The position numbers and the translations under genes are program-made. Below are positions 1 to 6,056 of a stretch of 8,133 bases of DNA, one piece after another (positions within the stretch are counted from its first letter, which is position 1; each line of letters begins with the position of its first letter). Below the pieces are notes generated by a model, which was not told the DNA's origin, searched no databases, and worked only from the letters and a program-made list of their open reading frames with translations. This DNA is from Treponema sp. (GTDB lineage Bacteria > Spirochaetota > Spirochaetia > Treponematales > Breznakiellaceae), in the NCBI GenBank assembly GCA_031277045.1, contig JAISLX010000175.1, positions 1 to 8,133 on the forward strand. Direction: 5' to 3'.

Positions 1-534
1 GCCTACATGGCCGGGATTTTTTCCCTGCCGGCGGGGACGGCGATTCTTTCAACAGGAGTGCTGCCTGTTATCAACCTCCTGGGAGTCTACGCCTGCCAGT
101 CCCTGTTCCGCGTCGTAAAAGACGAAACCCGCGCCTCCCTGTACCTCTTCCTCGCTTCCGCCCTCTGCGCCCTCATCCTGTGCTTCCTCGGCGGTACCCA
201 TATCAGTCTCCCCCTCCTCGCCTTTGCCCTCATCACCGCCTGCATGATGGGCGTCAACCTGATGCTGGTCAGTTTCGTCCCCACCCATTTTTCCCGGATG
301 GGGATGACCTCGTTTCTCTCCGGCCTGACCAATTCCATGGTCTATCTGGGAAGCGGCCTCTCCAGTTTCGGCTTCGGCCTTGCCATAGAAAGCGCCGGCT
401 GGAACATCTTCCCCATCCTCCTAGTCGCGCTGGCCTTTTCCGGTGCCCTGTTCTGCTTCCTCGCTGCCCCCGGCTGGTTTTCTTTTGTACAACGCGAACG
501 AATGGCGAACAACCACGCCACCGGCAAAAGCTGA
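1..534 (+). CDS. MFS transporter, C-terminal part (5' end outside window)
   Basis: The frame is already open at base 1 (Ala-Tyr precede the first Met at 7), so the gene begins before the window and about 177 residues are visible, ending at TGA 532-534. The visible part is strongly hydrophobic, with about six membrane segments separated by short basic loops (for example FRVVKDETR near residues 37-45), which matches the C-terminal six-helix half of a 12-helix major facilitator. The loop after the middle helices, VPTHFSRMGMTSFLSGLTNS, resembles the organophosphate/sugar-phosphate permease type of MFS protein, where a similar FxxxGxxSFxSGLxNS stretch is common. It would be a secondary transporter in the inner membrane. 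The substrate cannot be read from the sequence. The tail (VQRERMANNHATGKS) is polar and cytoplasmic. It converges with rbfA across a 72-nt gap. The MFS call is fairly safe; the subfamily is a guess. Confidence 0.8.
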   Translation, partial: AYMAGIFSLPAGTAILSTGVLPVINLLGVYACQSLFRVVKDETRASLYLFLASALCALILCFLGGTHISLPLLAFALITACMMGVNLMLVSFVPTHFSRMGMTSFLSGLTNSMVYLGSGLSSFGFGLAIESAGWNIFPILLVALAFSGALFCFLAAPGWFSFVQRERMANNHATGKS

Positions 535-606
535 GGAACACGGGACACTTCAAAATGTCAGATTTTGTTTTGTGATTTGGGCGCATCCCGCCGCGTTACG
601 GGGGTT

Positions 607-1005
607 TTACTGCCGTTCATCGTCCCCGGCGGGGCTTTCCGCCTCCCCGGAATCCCGGCCGCCGGCGATCCGCTCAATTTTTTTTACCAGGTCGAAAGCT
701 TCCCGAATCCCCGTGTCCGCGTGAAAACGGAGCCGGGGCATTTTGCGGATCCGCATACCGGAAGCAAGTTCCGTCTGGATAAATCCGGCGGCGCTTTGAA
801 GCCCTTCCACGGCTCTGGCGACGCCGCCGCTGTCCTGAATACTGGAAATGTACACGTCCGCGAAGGCCAGATCACGGGAGACATGGACCTGCGTGACGGA
901 GAGGAGGGGATGGACGCGGGGGTCCTTGATTTTGTCTTCAAGAACAAGGGCGCCGATCTTTTCCTGTATCAGGCGCCCTATCCGTTCGGTTCTGAATGTT
1001 TCCAT
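607..1005 (-). CDS. rbfA: 30S ribosome-binding factor RbfA
   Basis: This 132-residue protein has the RbfA length and fold pattern: an N-terminal helix (FRTERIGRLIQEKIGALV), the signature KDPRV at residues 27-31, then an alternating strand segment (LLSVTQVHVSRDLAFADVYIS) and the C-terminal RMRIRKMPRLRF-like strand before a helix (here SGMRIRKMPRLRFHADTGI, residues 82-100). RbfA binds free 30S subunits and helps late 16S rRNA maturation and cold adaptation. The start is ATG 1005-1003. The frame stays open upstream into infB, but there is no ATG, GTG or TTG between the infB end and this ATG. No Shine-Dalgarno is visible upstream (the preceding bases are CCTGAACAACGTAAAACG), which is odd for a gene in this operon. 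It lies 49 nt after the infB stop, third in nusA-infB-rbfA, and is the last minus-strand gene; truB, a common next gene, is not here. The last roughly 20 residues are a polar, acidic tail. Confidence 0.93.
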   Translation of the reverse strand: METFRTERIGRLIQEKIGALVLEDKIKDPRVHPLLSVTQVHVSRDLAFADVYISSIQDSGGVARAVEGLQSAAGFIQTELASGMRIRKMPRLRFHADTGIREAFDLVKKIERIAGGRDSGEAESPAGDDERQ

Positions 1006-1046
1006 CGTTTTACGTTGTTCAGGCGAATCGCGTGAAGCGCCGCGGA

Positions 1047-1066
1047 GAGGGGAACTACTTCCCCTC
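1047..1066 (-). promoter_or_regulatory. Intercistronic hairpin over the infB stop codon
   Basis: On the minus strand the sequence GAGGGGAA-GTAG-TTCCCCTC forms a perfect 8-bp stem with a four-base loop. The infB stop codon TAG (1057-1055) sits in the loop. No U tract follows (the next bases are TCCGCGGCGC), so it is not an intrinsic terminator. It lies 41 nt before the rbfA ATG, which has no visible Shine-Dalgarno. Possible roles are mRNA end protection or processing between infB and rbfA, or modulation of rbfA translation. The structure is seen; the role is inferred. Confidence 0.5.
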
Positions 1067-3925
1067 CGCCGCCGAAAGCGATGCCGCTGGCGCCGCCGCA
1101 GATGACGCCGAAGGTGACAGCTTCCTTGCCACTTCCACGATTTCCAGAATCTCAAGCTGATCGCCCACTTTAATATCGTTAAAGTCCTCGATGCCGATGC
1201 CGCATTCGTAGCCGGCGGCGACTTCCCTCGCGTCATCCTTGAAACGTTTAAGGCTGGCGATTTTGCCGTGGTGAATTACCGTGTTATCGCGGATAACATT
1301 CACATGACCGGAACGTTTCACCGTGCCGGTAAGAACATAACACCCGGCAATGGTTCCCACGCGGGGGACGCTGAAGGTGTTCCGAACCTCCACTGTGGCG
1401 ATAACGTCTTCCCTGGTAATGGGCTTGAGCATCCCCTCCATAGCCTGCTGTATTTCTTCCACCGCCTTGTAGATCACGTTGTAGCGGCGAATATCCACCT
1501 TTTCCTGATCCGCCAGGGTTTTGGCCTTGGGGACCGGCCGGACATTAAAGCCGATGATGATGGCGTTGCTGGCGGCGGCCAGATCGACATCCCCTTCGTT
1601 GATAGCGCCGGGCAGGGCCAGAATGACGTGAAGCCGTACCTCGCCGGTGGAAAGTCTTTCCAGGCTGGAACGCAGAGCCTCCGCGGAACCCTGAACATCC
1701 GCCTTGATAATAACCTTGAGTTCCTGGATGGCCCCGTCGTTGATGGTCTCCCGTAAATTGTCCAAAGTTATCTTTTTGACGTTCTTGGCGTCCTCGAAAC
1801 GTTTTAGTTCCTGCCGTTTGCTGGAGAATCCCCGCGCGATTTTCTCGTCATCCACCACCTGCAAAGGATCCCCGGCGTTGGGGATACCCTCAAAACCCAG
1901 GACCTCTACGGGCATGGAGGGACCGGCCTCCTCCAGTTTGTTGCCCTTGTCGTCAAAGATGGCCCGCACCTTGCCGGGCCACACCCCCGCCACAAAGGAA
2001 TCCCCCACCGCAAGCGTGCCCTTTTCCACCAGAATGGTGGCCACAATACCGCGTCCGTGATCTATCCGGGATTCCAGCACCTTTCCCTCGGCGCTGCGGT
2101 CGTAGTTGGCTTTAAGATCCAGCACTTCCGCCTGCACCGTGATTGCCTCGATAAGCTTGTCGATGCCTTCTTTCCGCAAGGCCGAAATTTCCACGAACAT
2201 GGTCTGCCCGCCCCAGTCCTCGGGCATAAGCCCGATATCCGAAAGCTGGCTCTTGACCCGGTCGGGATTCGCCTCCGGCTTGTCGATCTTGTTCACCGCG
2301 ACAATGATGGGGACATCCGCCTCTTTCGCGTGGTTAATGGCCTCCAGCGTCTGGGGCATAACGCCGTCATCGGCGGCTACCACCAGCACAACGATGTCCG
2401 TTACCTGGGCGCCCCGGGCCCGCATGCGGGTAAAAGCTTCGTGGCCGGGAGTATCCAAAAACGTGATGCTGCCACGGCCGGTATTGACCGTGTAAGCGCC
2501 GATATGCTGGGTGATCCCCCCGAATTCGGCGGACACCACATCGGTACTGCGGATGGCGTCCAGAAGTTTTGTCTTGCCATGATCGACATGACCCATCACC
2601 GTAACCACCGGCGGCCGGGGTTTAAGTTCCGCGCCTGTGTCGGGGATGGTTGCTATCTGGGTTTCATCGTACAGGCTGATGATCTTTACGTCCGTGCCGT
2701 ATTCACTGGCCAGGATAGCGGCCGTGTCCGAGTCTATCTGCTGGTTGATGGTTACCATCATCCCCATGCTCATGAGTTTCTGGATCAGCTCCGATGCCTT
2801 GAGGTTCATCTTGCGGGCAAGCTCGGAAACCGACACGCCTTCCATGATCTCGATGGACTTGGGCACCGGATTGGCGATATGGGCGATTTTTTTCTTGGTC
2901 TGGAGGAGCTTCTCCTCCATTTCCTGTTCTTTTTCCTTTCGGTTGTAAACCGGTTTTTTCGCCTTAAAGGTCCGCTTTACCGTGGTTTTGCCTTCGGGAA
3001 GAGAGCTGCCGGGGGCTCCGGGCCGTCCGGGAGCGCCCGGCCGTCCCGGGCCGCCGGGACGGCCGGTGAAACCGGGGCGCTGTCCCGTGAACGGGGGTCT
3101 GCCGAAACCGCCGGGGCGCTGTCCCGCGCCGGGAGGTCCAAAACGTCCGGGGCCGCCGGGACGCGGCCCGGAAAACGGAGGACCGGCGCGGCCAGGACCG
3201 CCGGGACCGGGAGGGCCAAAACGTCCGGGACCGGCGGCGGGTCCGGGACGATCATACCCTATGGGGCGGCCCCCCACCCTGCCGGCGGTCCCCGCGGGAC
3301 GGTTTCCTTCATCGCGGCGTCCCACGGGGCGGCCCCCCACCCTGCCGGCGGCCCCCGCGGGACGCGCCGTTATGGTGAAATTTCCCCCCCGGTCCGCCGG
3401 ACGCGGGGGCCTGATTTCCCCGGCGCCGGTTTTGGCGGCGAGTGGTTTAACAAAAACAGGTTTAACGGAGACGGGCCTTGCGCCGCTGTTTCCGGCGGCG
3501 TCATGCTGGGCGATATCCTGCGGGACGGCCCCGGTTTGGGCGGACGGGGCGGCTCCGTCTTCTTTGACAAGACCGGCGGCGTCATGTTTGACCGCATCGT
3601 CTGCGATAACGCCATTTCCGGGGACACCGTCAACGGGGGGGGAAAGCGGGGGCCCGGAGACCGCGGTCCGCTCATCCCCGCCTTCAGGCGGAACTTTGGG
3701 ACCGGCCGGACGGGCCACCACCTTTGGCTGAGACTTTTTGACCGCGCCGGGCTTTTGAGGGGGCTTTTTCTTTACCACGATGATCTTGCGCGGGGAGGCT
3801 TCCCCCTTGTCATTCCGGTTATCCCCCGCGCCGGAAACAGCCTTGGGCAGACTATCCCCCTCGCTCTGGGCGCGCTTAATAAGTTCCGCCTTTGGTTTCT
3901 GGGTATTCTCCATTTCCTCAGCCAT
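1055..3925 (-). CDS. infB: Translation initiation factor IF-2
   Basis: This 956-residue GTPase brings initiator fMet-tRNA to the 30S subunit and promotes 50S joining. In order: a basic/Ala-rich N-terminal region (1-180); a Gly/Pro/Arg-rich low-complexity linker (about 180-307); a charged helix (325-350); the IF2 N-domain (about 357-410, [20 protein letters not shown]); and the G domain with all motifs present: G1 GHVDHGKT 445-452, G2 GGITQHIG 469-476, G3 DTPGH 491-495, G4 NKID 545-548, G5 SAL 581-583. Domains II, III and the tRNA-binding C-terminal domain follow to about 934 ([15 protein letters not shown] at 911-925). A Ser/Ala-rich tail of about 20 residues ends the protein. The domain III segment usually close to HSGVGxIxESDV reads [13 protein letters not shown] here, a mild divergence. 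The start ATG 3925 is preceded by AAAGGTGGAAT, a moderate ribosome site; a second ATG four codons in (MENTQ) is possible but less well placed. It follows nusA by 51 nt. The core call is certain. Confidence 0.97.
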   Translation of the reverse strand: MAEEMENTQKPKAELIKRAQSEGDSLPKAVSGAGDNRNDKGEASPRKIIVVKKKPPQKPGAVKKSQPKVVARPAGPKVPPEGGDERTAVSGPPLSPPVDGVPGNGVIADDAVKHDAAGLVKEDGAAPSAQTGAVPQDIAQHDAAGNSGARPVSVKPVFVKPLAAKTGAGEIRPPRPADRGGNFTITARPAGAAGRVGGRPVGRRDEGNRPAGTAGRVGGRPIGYDRPGPAAGPGRFGPPGPGGPGRAGPPFSGPRPGGPGRFGPPGAGQRPGGFGRPPFTGQRPGFTGRPGGPGRPGAPGRPGAPGSSLPEGKTTVKRTFKAKKPVYNRKEKEQEMEEKLLQTKKKIAHIANPVPKSIEIMEGVSVSELARKMNLKASELIQKLMSMGMMVTINQQIDSDTAAILASEYGTDVKIISLYDETQIATIPDTGAELKPRPPVVTVMGHVDHGKTKLLDAIRSTDVVSAEFGGITQHIGAYTVNTGRGSITFLDTPGHEAFTRMRARGAQVTDIVVLVVAADDGVMPQTLEAINHAKEADVPIIVAVNKIDKPEANPDRVKSQLSDIGLMPEDWGGQTMFVEISALRKEGIDKLIEAITVQAEVLDLKANYDRSAEGKVLESRIDHGRGIVATILVEKGTLAVGDSFVAGVWPGKVRAIFDDKGNKLEEAGPSMPVEVLGFEGIPNAGDPLQVVDDEKIARGFSSKRQELKRFEDAKNVKKITLDNLRETINDGAIQELKVIIKADVQGSAEALRSSLERLSTGEVRLHVILALPGAINEGDVDLAAASNAIIIGFNVRPVPKAKTLADQEKVDIRRYNVIYKAVEEIQQAMEGMLKPITREDVIATVEVRNTFSVPRVGTIAGCYVLTGTVKRSGHVNVIRDNTVIHHGKIASLKRFKDDAREVAAGYECGIGIEDFNDIKVGDQLEILEIVEVARKLSPSASSAAAPAASLSAAEGK
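3005..3304 (-). repeat. Gly/Pro/Arg-rich low-complexity segment inside infB
   Basis: This stretch encodes IF2 residues about 208-307. It is dominated by imperfect units such as GRFGPPG, GPRPGG, GQRPGG, GRPGGPG and GRPGAPG, with almost no other residue types. At DNA level it is a run of GGCCGG/CCGGGA-type words, which keeps other frames open as well. Long disordered N-terminal extensions of IF2 with G/P/R-rich repeats occur in several bacterial lineages. The composition favours a flexible, positively charged, RNA-binding linker. Unit number could vary between strains by slippage. Confidence 0.75.
3263..3364 (-). repeat. 39-bp near-identical direct repeat (63-bp period) in infB
   Basis: The 39 bases at 3263-3301 recur at 3326-3364 with a single difference (T at 3290 versus C at 3353). 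The 63-bp offset equals 21 codons, so the frame is kept. Each copy encodes RPAG(A/T)AGRVGGRP, at IF2 residues about 188-200 and 209-221. The near identity of DNA in an otherwise diverged linker suggests a recent in-frame duplication. Confidence 0.85.
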
Positions 3926-3951
3926 ATTCCACCTTTTCTCAAGTTCCTTTA

Positions 3952-3974
3952 CGGACCGCCCTGTGAGCGGCCCG
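3952..3974 (-). promoter_or_regulatory. Intercistronic hairpin between nusA and infB
   Basis: On the minus strand CGGGCCGC (3974-3967) pairs with GCGGTCCG (3959-3952) around a 7-base loop (TCACAGG). This gives an 8-bp stem with one G-U pair, starting 2 nt after the nusA stop codon. No U tract follows (next TAAAGGAACTTG), so it is not a classic terminator. Position and strength fit an mRNA-stabilising or processing structure, or a pause site for RNA polymerase. The role is inferred. Confidence 0.4.
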
Positions 3975-3976
3975 GT

Positions 3977-5467
3977 TTATTCCTCATCTTCCTCGTACTC
4001 AAAGCTCAAACCAATGCCGCAGTTGGGACAGACGGTCATATCCACAGTTATCTTAGCCCCACATTCAGGACATTCATACTCCTCCAGAGCGGCTTCTTCT
4101 TCCCCGTCCGGAGAAGCTTCGGAAGCCTCCCCGTCTTCCTGGCCGGAAACTTCCTCTTCCTCAACTTCCTCGACAATCTCCACGTTTTCTTCGATAAGTT
4201 TTCGCAAAGCGTCAAACTGCTCCGCGCTGATTTCCCCGAATTCCTCAAGCTGAGCCGGCGTAAGGGCAAGGAAGTCTTCGATAAACTCCACATTGCCTTT
4301 TTTAAGAACATCGGCCACATCCTGATTAACGCCGGGAAGTTCCGCGATGCGGGAAAATTCTTCTTCGTACTCTTCCGCGTCCCCAAACAGTTCGGAAACC
4401 GCCCGCCGGGATTCGGCGGCGATGTCCATTTCCGCGAACTGGGCGTCGGTTTTAACGTCGATGTTCCAGTCCACCAGCCGGTTGGCAAGCCGGACGTTGA
4501 GCCCCTGCTTGCCGATAGCCAGGGAAAGCTGGGAATCATTAACCACCGCCAGGGCCTGGTGCTTCCCTTCGTCCAGAACGATCACGTCCCGCACTTCCGC
4601 GGGGGACAGAGCGTTCTTGATAAAACGCCGGGGGTCCGGATCGTATTTCAGAATATCGATCTTCTCCCCTTCCATCTCCCGGATAACCGCCTGGATCCGC
4701 ACCCCTTTAAGCCCCACGCAGGCCCCCACGGGGTCCACATCCTCCCGGTTGGAATAGACCGCCAGCTTGGTACGGTAACCGGGTTCCCGGACGATCTTGT
4801 GAATCTCCACAGTTCTGTCGTAGACCTCAGGCACCTCAAGCTCAAAAATGGCCCGGACAAAATCCGTGTGGGTCCGGGACAGAACCACCTGAAAACCGGA
4901 CGCGGTTTTGTTCACCTCCGTAATCAGGGCCTTAATGCGGTCGTTAACGTGGTAGGTTTCCCGTGGGGACTGGAACTTTCTGGGCAGGATACCTTCGATT
5001 TTGCCCAAGTCCACATAAATAGTACCATTCCGTTCCCGCTGGTAATAGCCGATGATGATCTCCCCCACCTTGTCCCGGAATTCCGAATAGAGGGTATCTT
5101 TTTGTATTTCCCGGATAGACTGGCGGGCGGTCTGCTTGGCGCTCTGCACCGCCCCGCGGTCAAATTCCCTGGGGTCTACCTCGATAAGAAGCTCGTCCCC
5201 CACTTCCGCGTCCGGGTTCAGTTCCCGGGCTTCCGCTACATCTATCTCCGAAACCGGATCGTAAACACCGTCAACTATCTGTTTTTGGGCGTAGATCGAC
5301 ACTTCCCGGTTATCATCGCTAAAACGGACTATCGCGTTGTCGGCGCTGCCAAAACGGCGCTTATAGGCGGCCATGAGGGTATCTTCTATGGTTTTGAGGA
5401 TAAGTTCCTCTGATATTCCCCGATCCTGGCTGATCTGGCGGATTGCGTCAGACATATCGGTTGCCAC
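3977..5467 (-). CDS. nusA: Transcription termination/antitermination factor NusA, with C-terminal zinc ribbon
   Basis: NusA (496 residues) binds RNA polymerase and nascent RNA and tunes pausing, intrinsic termination and antitermination. Visible domains are: the polymerase-binding N-terminal domain (1-130, with SEELILKTIEDTLMAAYKRRFG at about 19-40); an S1 domain (about 135-200); KH1 with GLKG at 252-255 in the conserved PVGACVGLKGVRI context; KH2 with GKQG at 319-322; a helix-hairpin-helix type module (about 374-425, LPGVNQDVADVLKKGN); and a long acidic linker (EIVEEVEEEE and on). The protein then ends with CPEC (466-469) and CPNC (480-483), a rubredoxin-knuckle zinc ribbon that is not part of standard NusA. 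The start is GTG 5467-5465, chosen because GGGAGG ends 7 nt before it; the in-frame ATG four codons later lacks such a site, and the upstream in-frame ATG (5530) would translate through the leader hairpin. It is the first gene of the operon. rimP, a frequent upstream partner, is absent. Confidence 0.96.
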   Translation of the reverse strand: MATDMSDAIRQISQDRGISEELILKTIEDTLMAAYKRRFGSADNAIVRFSDDNREVSIYAQKQIVDGVYDPVSEIDVAEARELNPDAEVGDELLIEVDPREFDRGAVQSAKQTARQSIREIQKDTLYSEFRDKVGEIIIGYYQRERNGTIYVDLGKIEGILPRKFQSPRETYHVNDRIKALITEVNKTASGFQVVLSRTHTDFVRAIFELEVPEVYDRTVEIHKIVREPGYRTKLAVYSNREDVDPVGACVGLKGVRIQAVIREMEGEKIDILKYDPDPRRFIKNALSPAEVRDVIVLDEGKHQALAVVNDSQLSLAIGKQGLNVRLANRLVDWNIDVKTDAQFAEMDIAAESRRAVSELFGDAEEYEEEFSRIAELPGVNQDVADVLKKGNVEFIEDFLALTPAQLEEFGEISAEQFDALRKLIEENVEIVEEVEEEEVSGQEDGEASEASPDGEEEAALEEYECPECGAKITVDMTVCPNCGIGLSFEYEEDEE

Positions 5468-5474
5468 TTTTGTG

Positions 5475-5480
5475 CCTCCC
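5475..5480 (-). promoter_or_regulatory. Shine-Dalgarno of nusA (fixes GTG start)
   Basis: GGGAGG on the minus strand, followed by CACAAAA and then GTG, gives a strong ribosome-binding site with 7-nt spacing. It decides the start at 5467 over the longer frame starting at 5530. The U tract of the upstream terminator-like hairpin ends only about 3 nt before it. Confidence 0.8.
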
Positions 5481-5483
5481 ACT

Positions 5484-5513
5484 AATAAAAAAAGGGCTGT
5501 TTGAAACGCCCTT
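5484..5513 (-). terminator. Intrinsic terminator-like hairpin in the nusA leader (possible attenuator)
   Basis: Read on the minus strand, AAGGGC (5513-5508) pairs with GCCCTT (5497-5492) around a 10-base loop that can itself form three extra pairs (GTT/AAC). It is followed directly by TTTTTATT (5491-5484). This is the form of a rho-independent terminator. It lies between a candidate promoter (5571-5542) and the nusA ribosome site, with no intact gene upstream that it would need to terminate. It could be the left-over terminator of a lost upstream gene, or a leader attenuator of the nusA operon. On the plus strand the 3' flank (CTTTTCC) is a weaker U tract. Confidence 0.65.
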
Positions 5514-5541
5514 CTTTTCCGGAATCTCAACTGTCAAGAAC

Positions 5542-5571
5542 ACGGTAAAAGAAACTTGTTATCCCTGTCAA
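5542..5571 (-). promoter_or_regulatory. Candidate sigma-70 promoter of the nusA operon
   Basis: A perfect -35 box TTGACA (5571-5566) is followed after 18 nt by TACCGT (5547-5542), a poor -10 match (or TTACCG at 17 nt). The predicted start would be near 5535, giving a leader of about 68 nt that contains the terminator-like hairpin. A second TTGACA (5537-5532) lies 34 nt downstream but has no recognisable -10 at the right distance. The -35 is convincing; the -10 is weak, so the call is tentative. Confidence 0.35.
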
Positions 5572-5580
5572 GTCCCGCTT

Positions 5581-5858
5581 ATCACCATAACCGGGGATTC
5601 TGTCCATAGGGGCCGGCGCCGCGATAACCCTGGACGGCGCGGACGCCGCCGCCGTGGCGGAGGTGTCGGGCGACACCCTGACCCTGCTGGACGGCGCGGT
5701 CATAAAGGACCCGGCGGAAAGGGCGACGGCGTGATCGTGAACTCAGGCGGCGTGTTCGACATGCGGGGCGGCAAGGCATGGGCAACTACAGCAACGGCGT
5801 GACCGTGAGATCGGGCGGCGCGTTCGCCATGCCAGGCGGCGAGACAGGCCACAACGGC
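5581..5858 (+). pseudogene. Decayed fragment of a repeat-type (beta-helix-like) surface protein
   Basis: Pieces of one protein pattern appear in three successive plus-strand frames. Frame 1 at 5581 reads ITITGDS. Frame 2 from 5612 to the TGA at 5732-5734 reads AITLDGADAAAVAEVSGDTLTLLDGAVIKD. Frame 1 again from about 5722 reads GDGVIVNSGGVFDMRGGK. Frame 3 from 5778 reads GNYSNGVTVRSGGAFAMPGG. The units V.SGG.F.M.GG and G.TLTLLDGAVIKD match repeats of large extracellular right-handed beta-helix/adhesin-like proteins that I associate with termite-gut treponemes (from memory, not searched). There is no start codon with a ribosome site and no single open frame, and residues are missing at each frame change. 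It is a remnant with at least three frameshifting deletions. Which full-length gene it came from cannot be told. Confidence 0.6.
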
Positions 5859-5882
5859 TGCAATCGATCTCCGTTCCTGCCT

Positions 5883-6056
5883 CCCTACAGTGCGTATCTC
5901 CATGTCGGATACTTCCCGGTTGTTGTTCAGACTCTCCGCCCGGAGCGTCTCCGGTTCATACACCTGATCAAACCGCGCTTTATACCGGTTCGCTTTGCCG
6001 GCGGGCTTTCTGCCCAGACTTTTCCTATTGAGGAACAGTTCCACTTCCGCCTGATA
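5883..6056 (-). pseudogene. Remnant of a GH2 beta-galactosidase-type C-terminal domain
   Basis: A minus-strand frame encodes YQAEVELFLNRKSLGRKPAG, then YEPETLRAESLNNNREVSD and EIRTVG. This closely follows the C-terminal domain of GH2 beta-galactosidases (the DUF4982-type module: SNADEVELFLNGKSLGRK ... YEPGTL.A ... GKEV..D..RTAG). Only about 58 residues remain. Nothing of the catalytic barrel is present, and after EIRTVG the frame runs into unrelated sequence antisense to the surface-protein remnant. At its upstream edge (about 6050-6066) it joins the GH43 gene in a different frame, and its first 32 bases are now used as the end of that gene. Family assignment is from recognised motifs; no search was run. 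Confidence 0.6.

Larger units (their letters stand above)
5468..6024. other. Gene-free junction region between nusA and the GH43 gene
   Basis: These 557 bases contain no intact gene on either strand. The left part (5468-5571) is the nusA leader with ribosome site, terminator-like hairpin and candidate promoter. The middle (5581-5858) is the plus-strand surface-protein remnant, and the right part (5883-6024) is the minus-strand GH2 remnant. The open frames that cross it (for example 5443-5802 + and 5700-6092 -) have no ribosome site and change character along their length. No inverted repeats or target duplications typical of an insertion sequence were found by eye. Confidence 0.6.

Noticed and set aside
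535..606. Possible terminators in the convergent gap between the MFS gene and rbfA
   Set aside because: Weak stems can be drawn (GACA...TGTC at about 550-565; CCCG...CGGG at about 588-603), but they are 4-6 bp with mismatches or lack a clean U tract on the correct strand, so no terminator is called.
1006..1236. Longer rbfA starting at 1236
   Set aside because: The extra 77 residues overlap infB in another frame, are Arg/Ser-rich with no RbfA similarity, and the family length fits the ATG at 1005.
2982..3731. Plus-strand Gly/Pro-rich 249-codon frame resembling a collagen-like protein
   Set aside because: It is the complement of the Gly/Pro/Arg linker of infB; GGN/CCN repeats read as Gly/Pro on both strands. 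There is no ribosome site, and it lies inside another long antisense frame.
2057..5413. A 1118-codon open frame on the plus strand, antisense to infB and nusA
   Set aside because: It lies opposite two unmistakable conserved genes, and its translation has no recognisable domain and an odd His/Arg/Gly-rich composition. Long antisense frames are expected when GC-rich codon use suppresses stop codons in the paired frame.
5468..5530. Longer nusA starting at the ATG at 5530
   Set aside because: The extension is encoded by the terminator-like hairpin and the Shine-Dalgarno itself, and the GTG at 5467 has ideal spacing to GGGAGG.
5443..5802. Plus-strand 119-codon frame across the nusA leader and the surface-protein remnant
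   Set aside because: It starts antisense inside nusA, has no ribosome site, and only its last quarter matches the repeat pattern, which continues in another frame. It is treated as part of a pseudogene.
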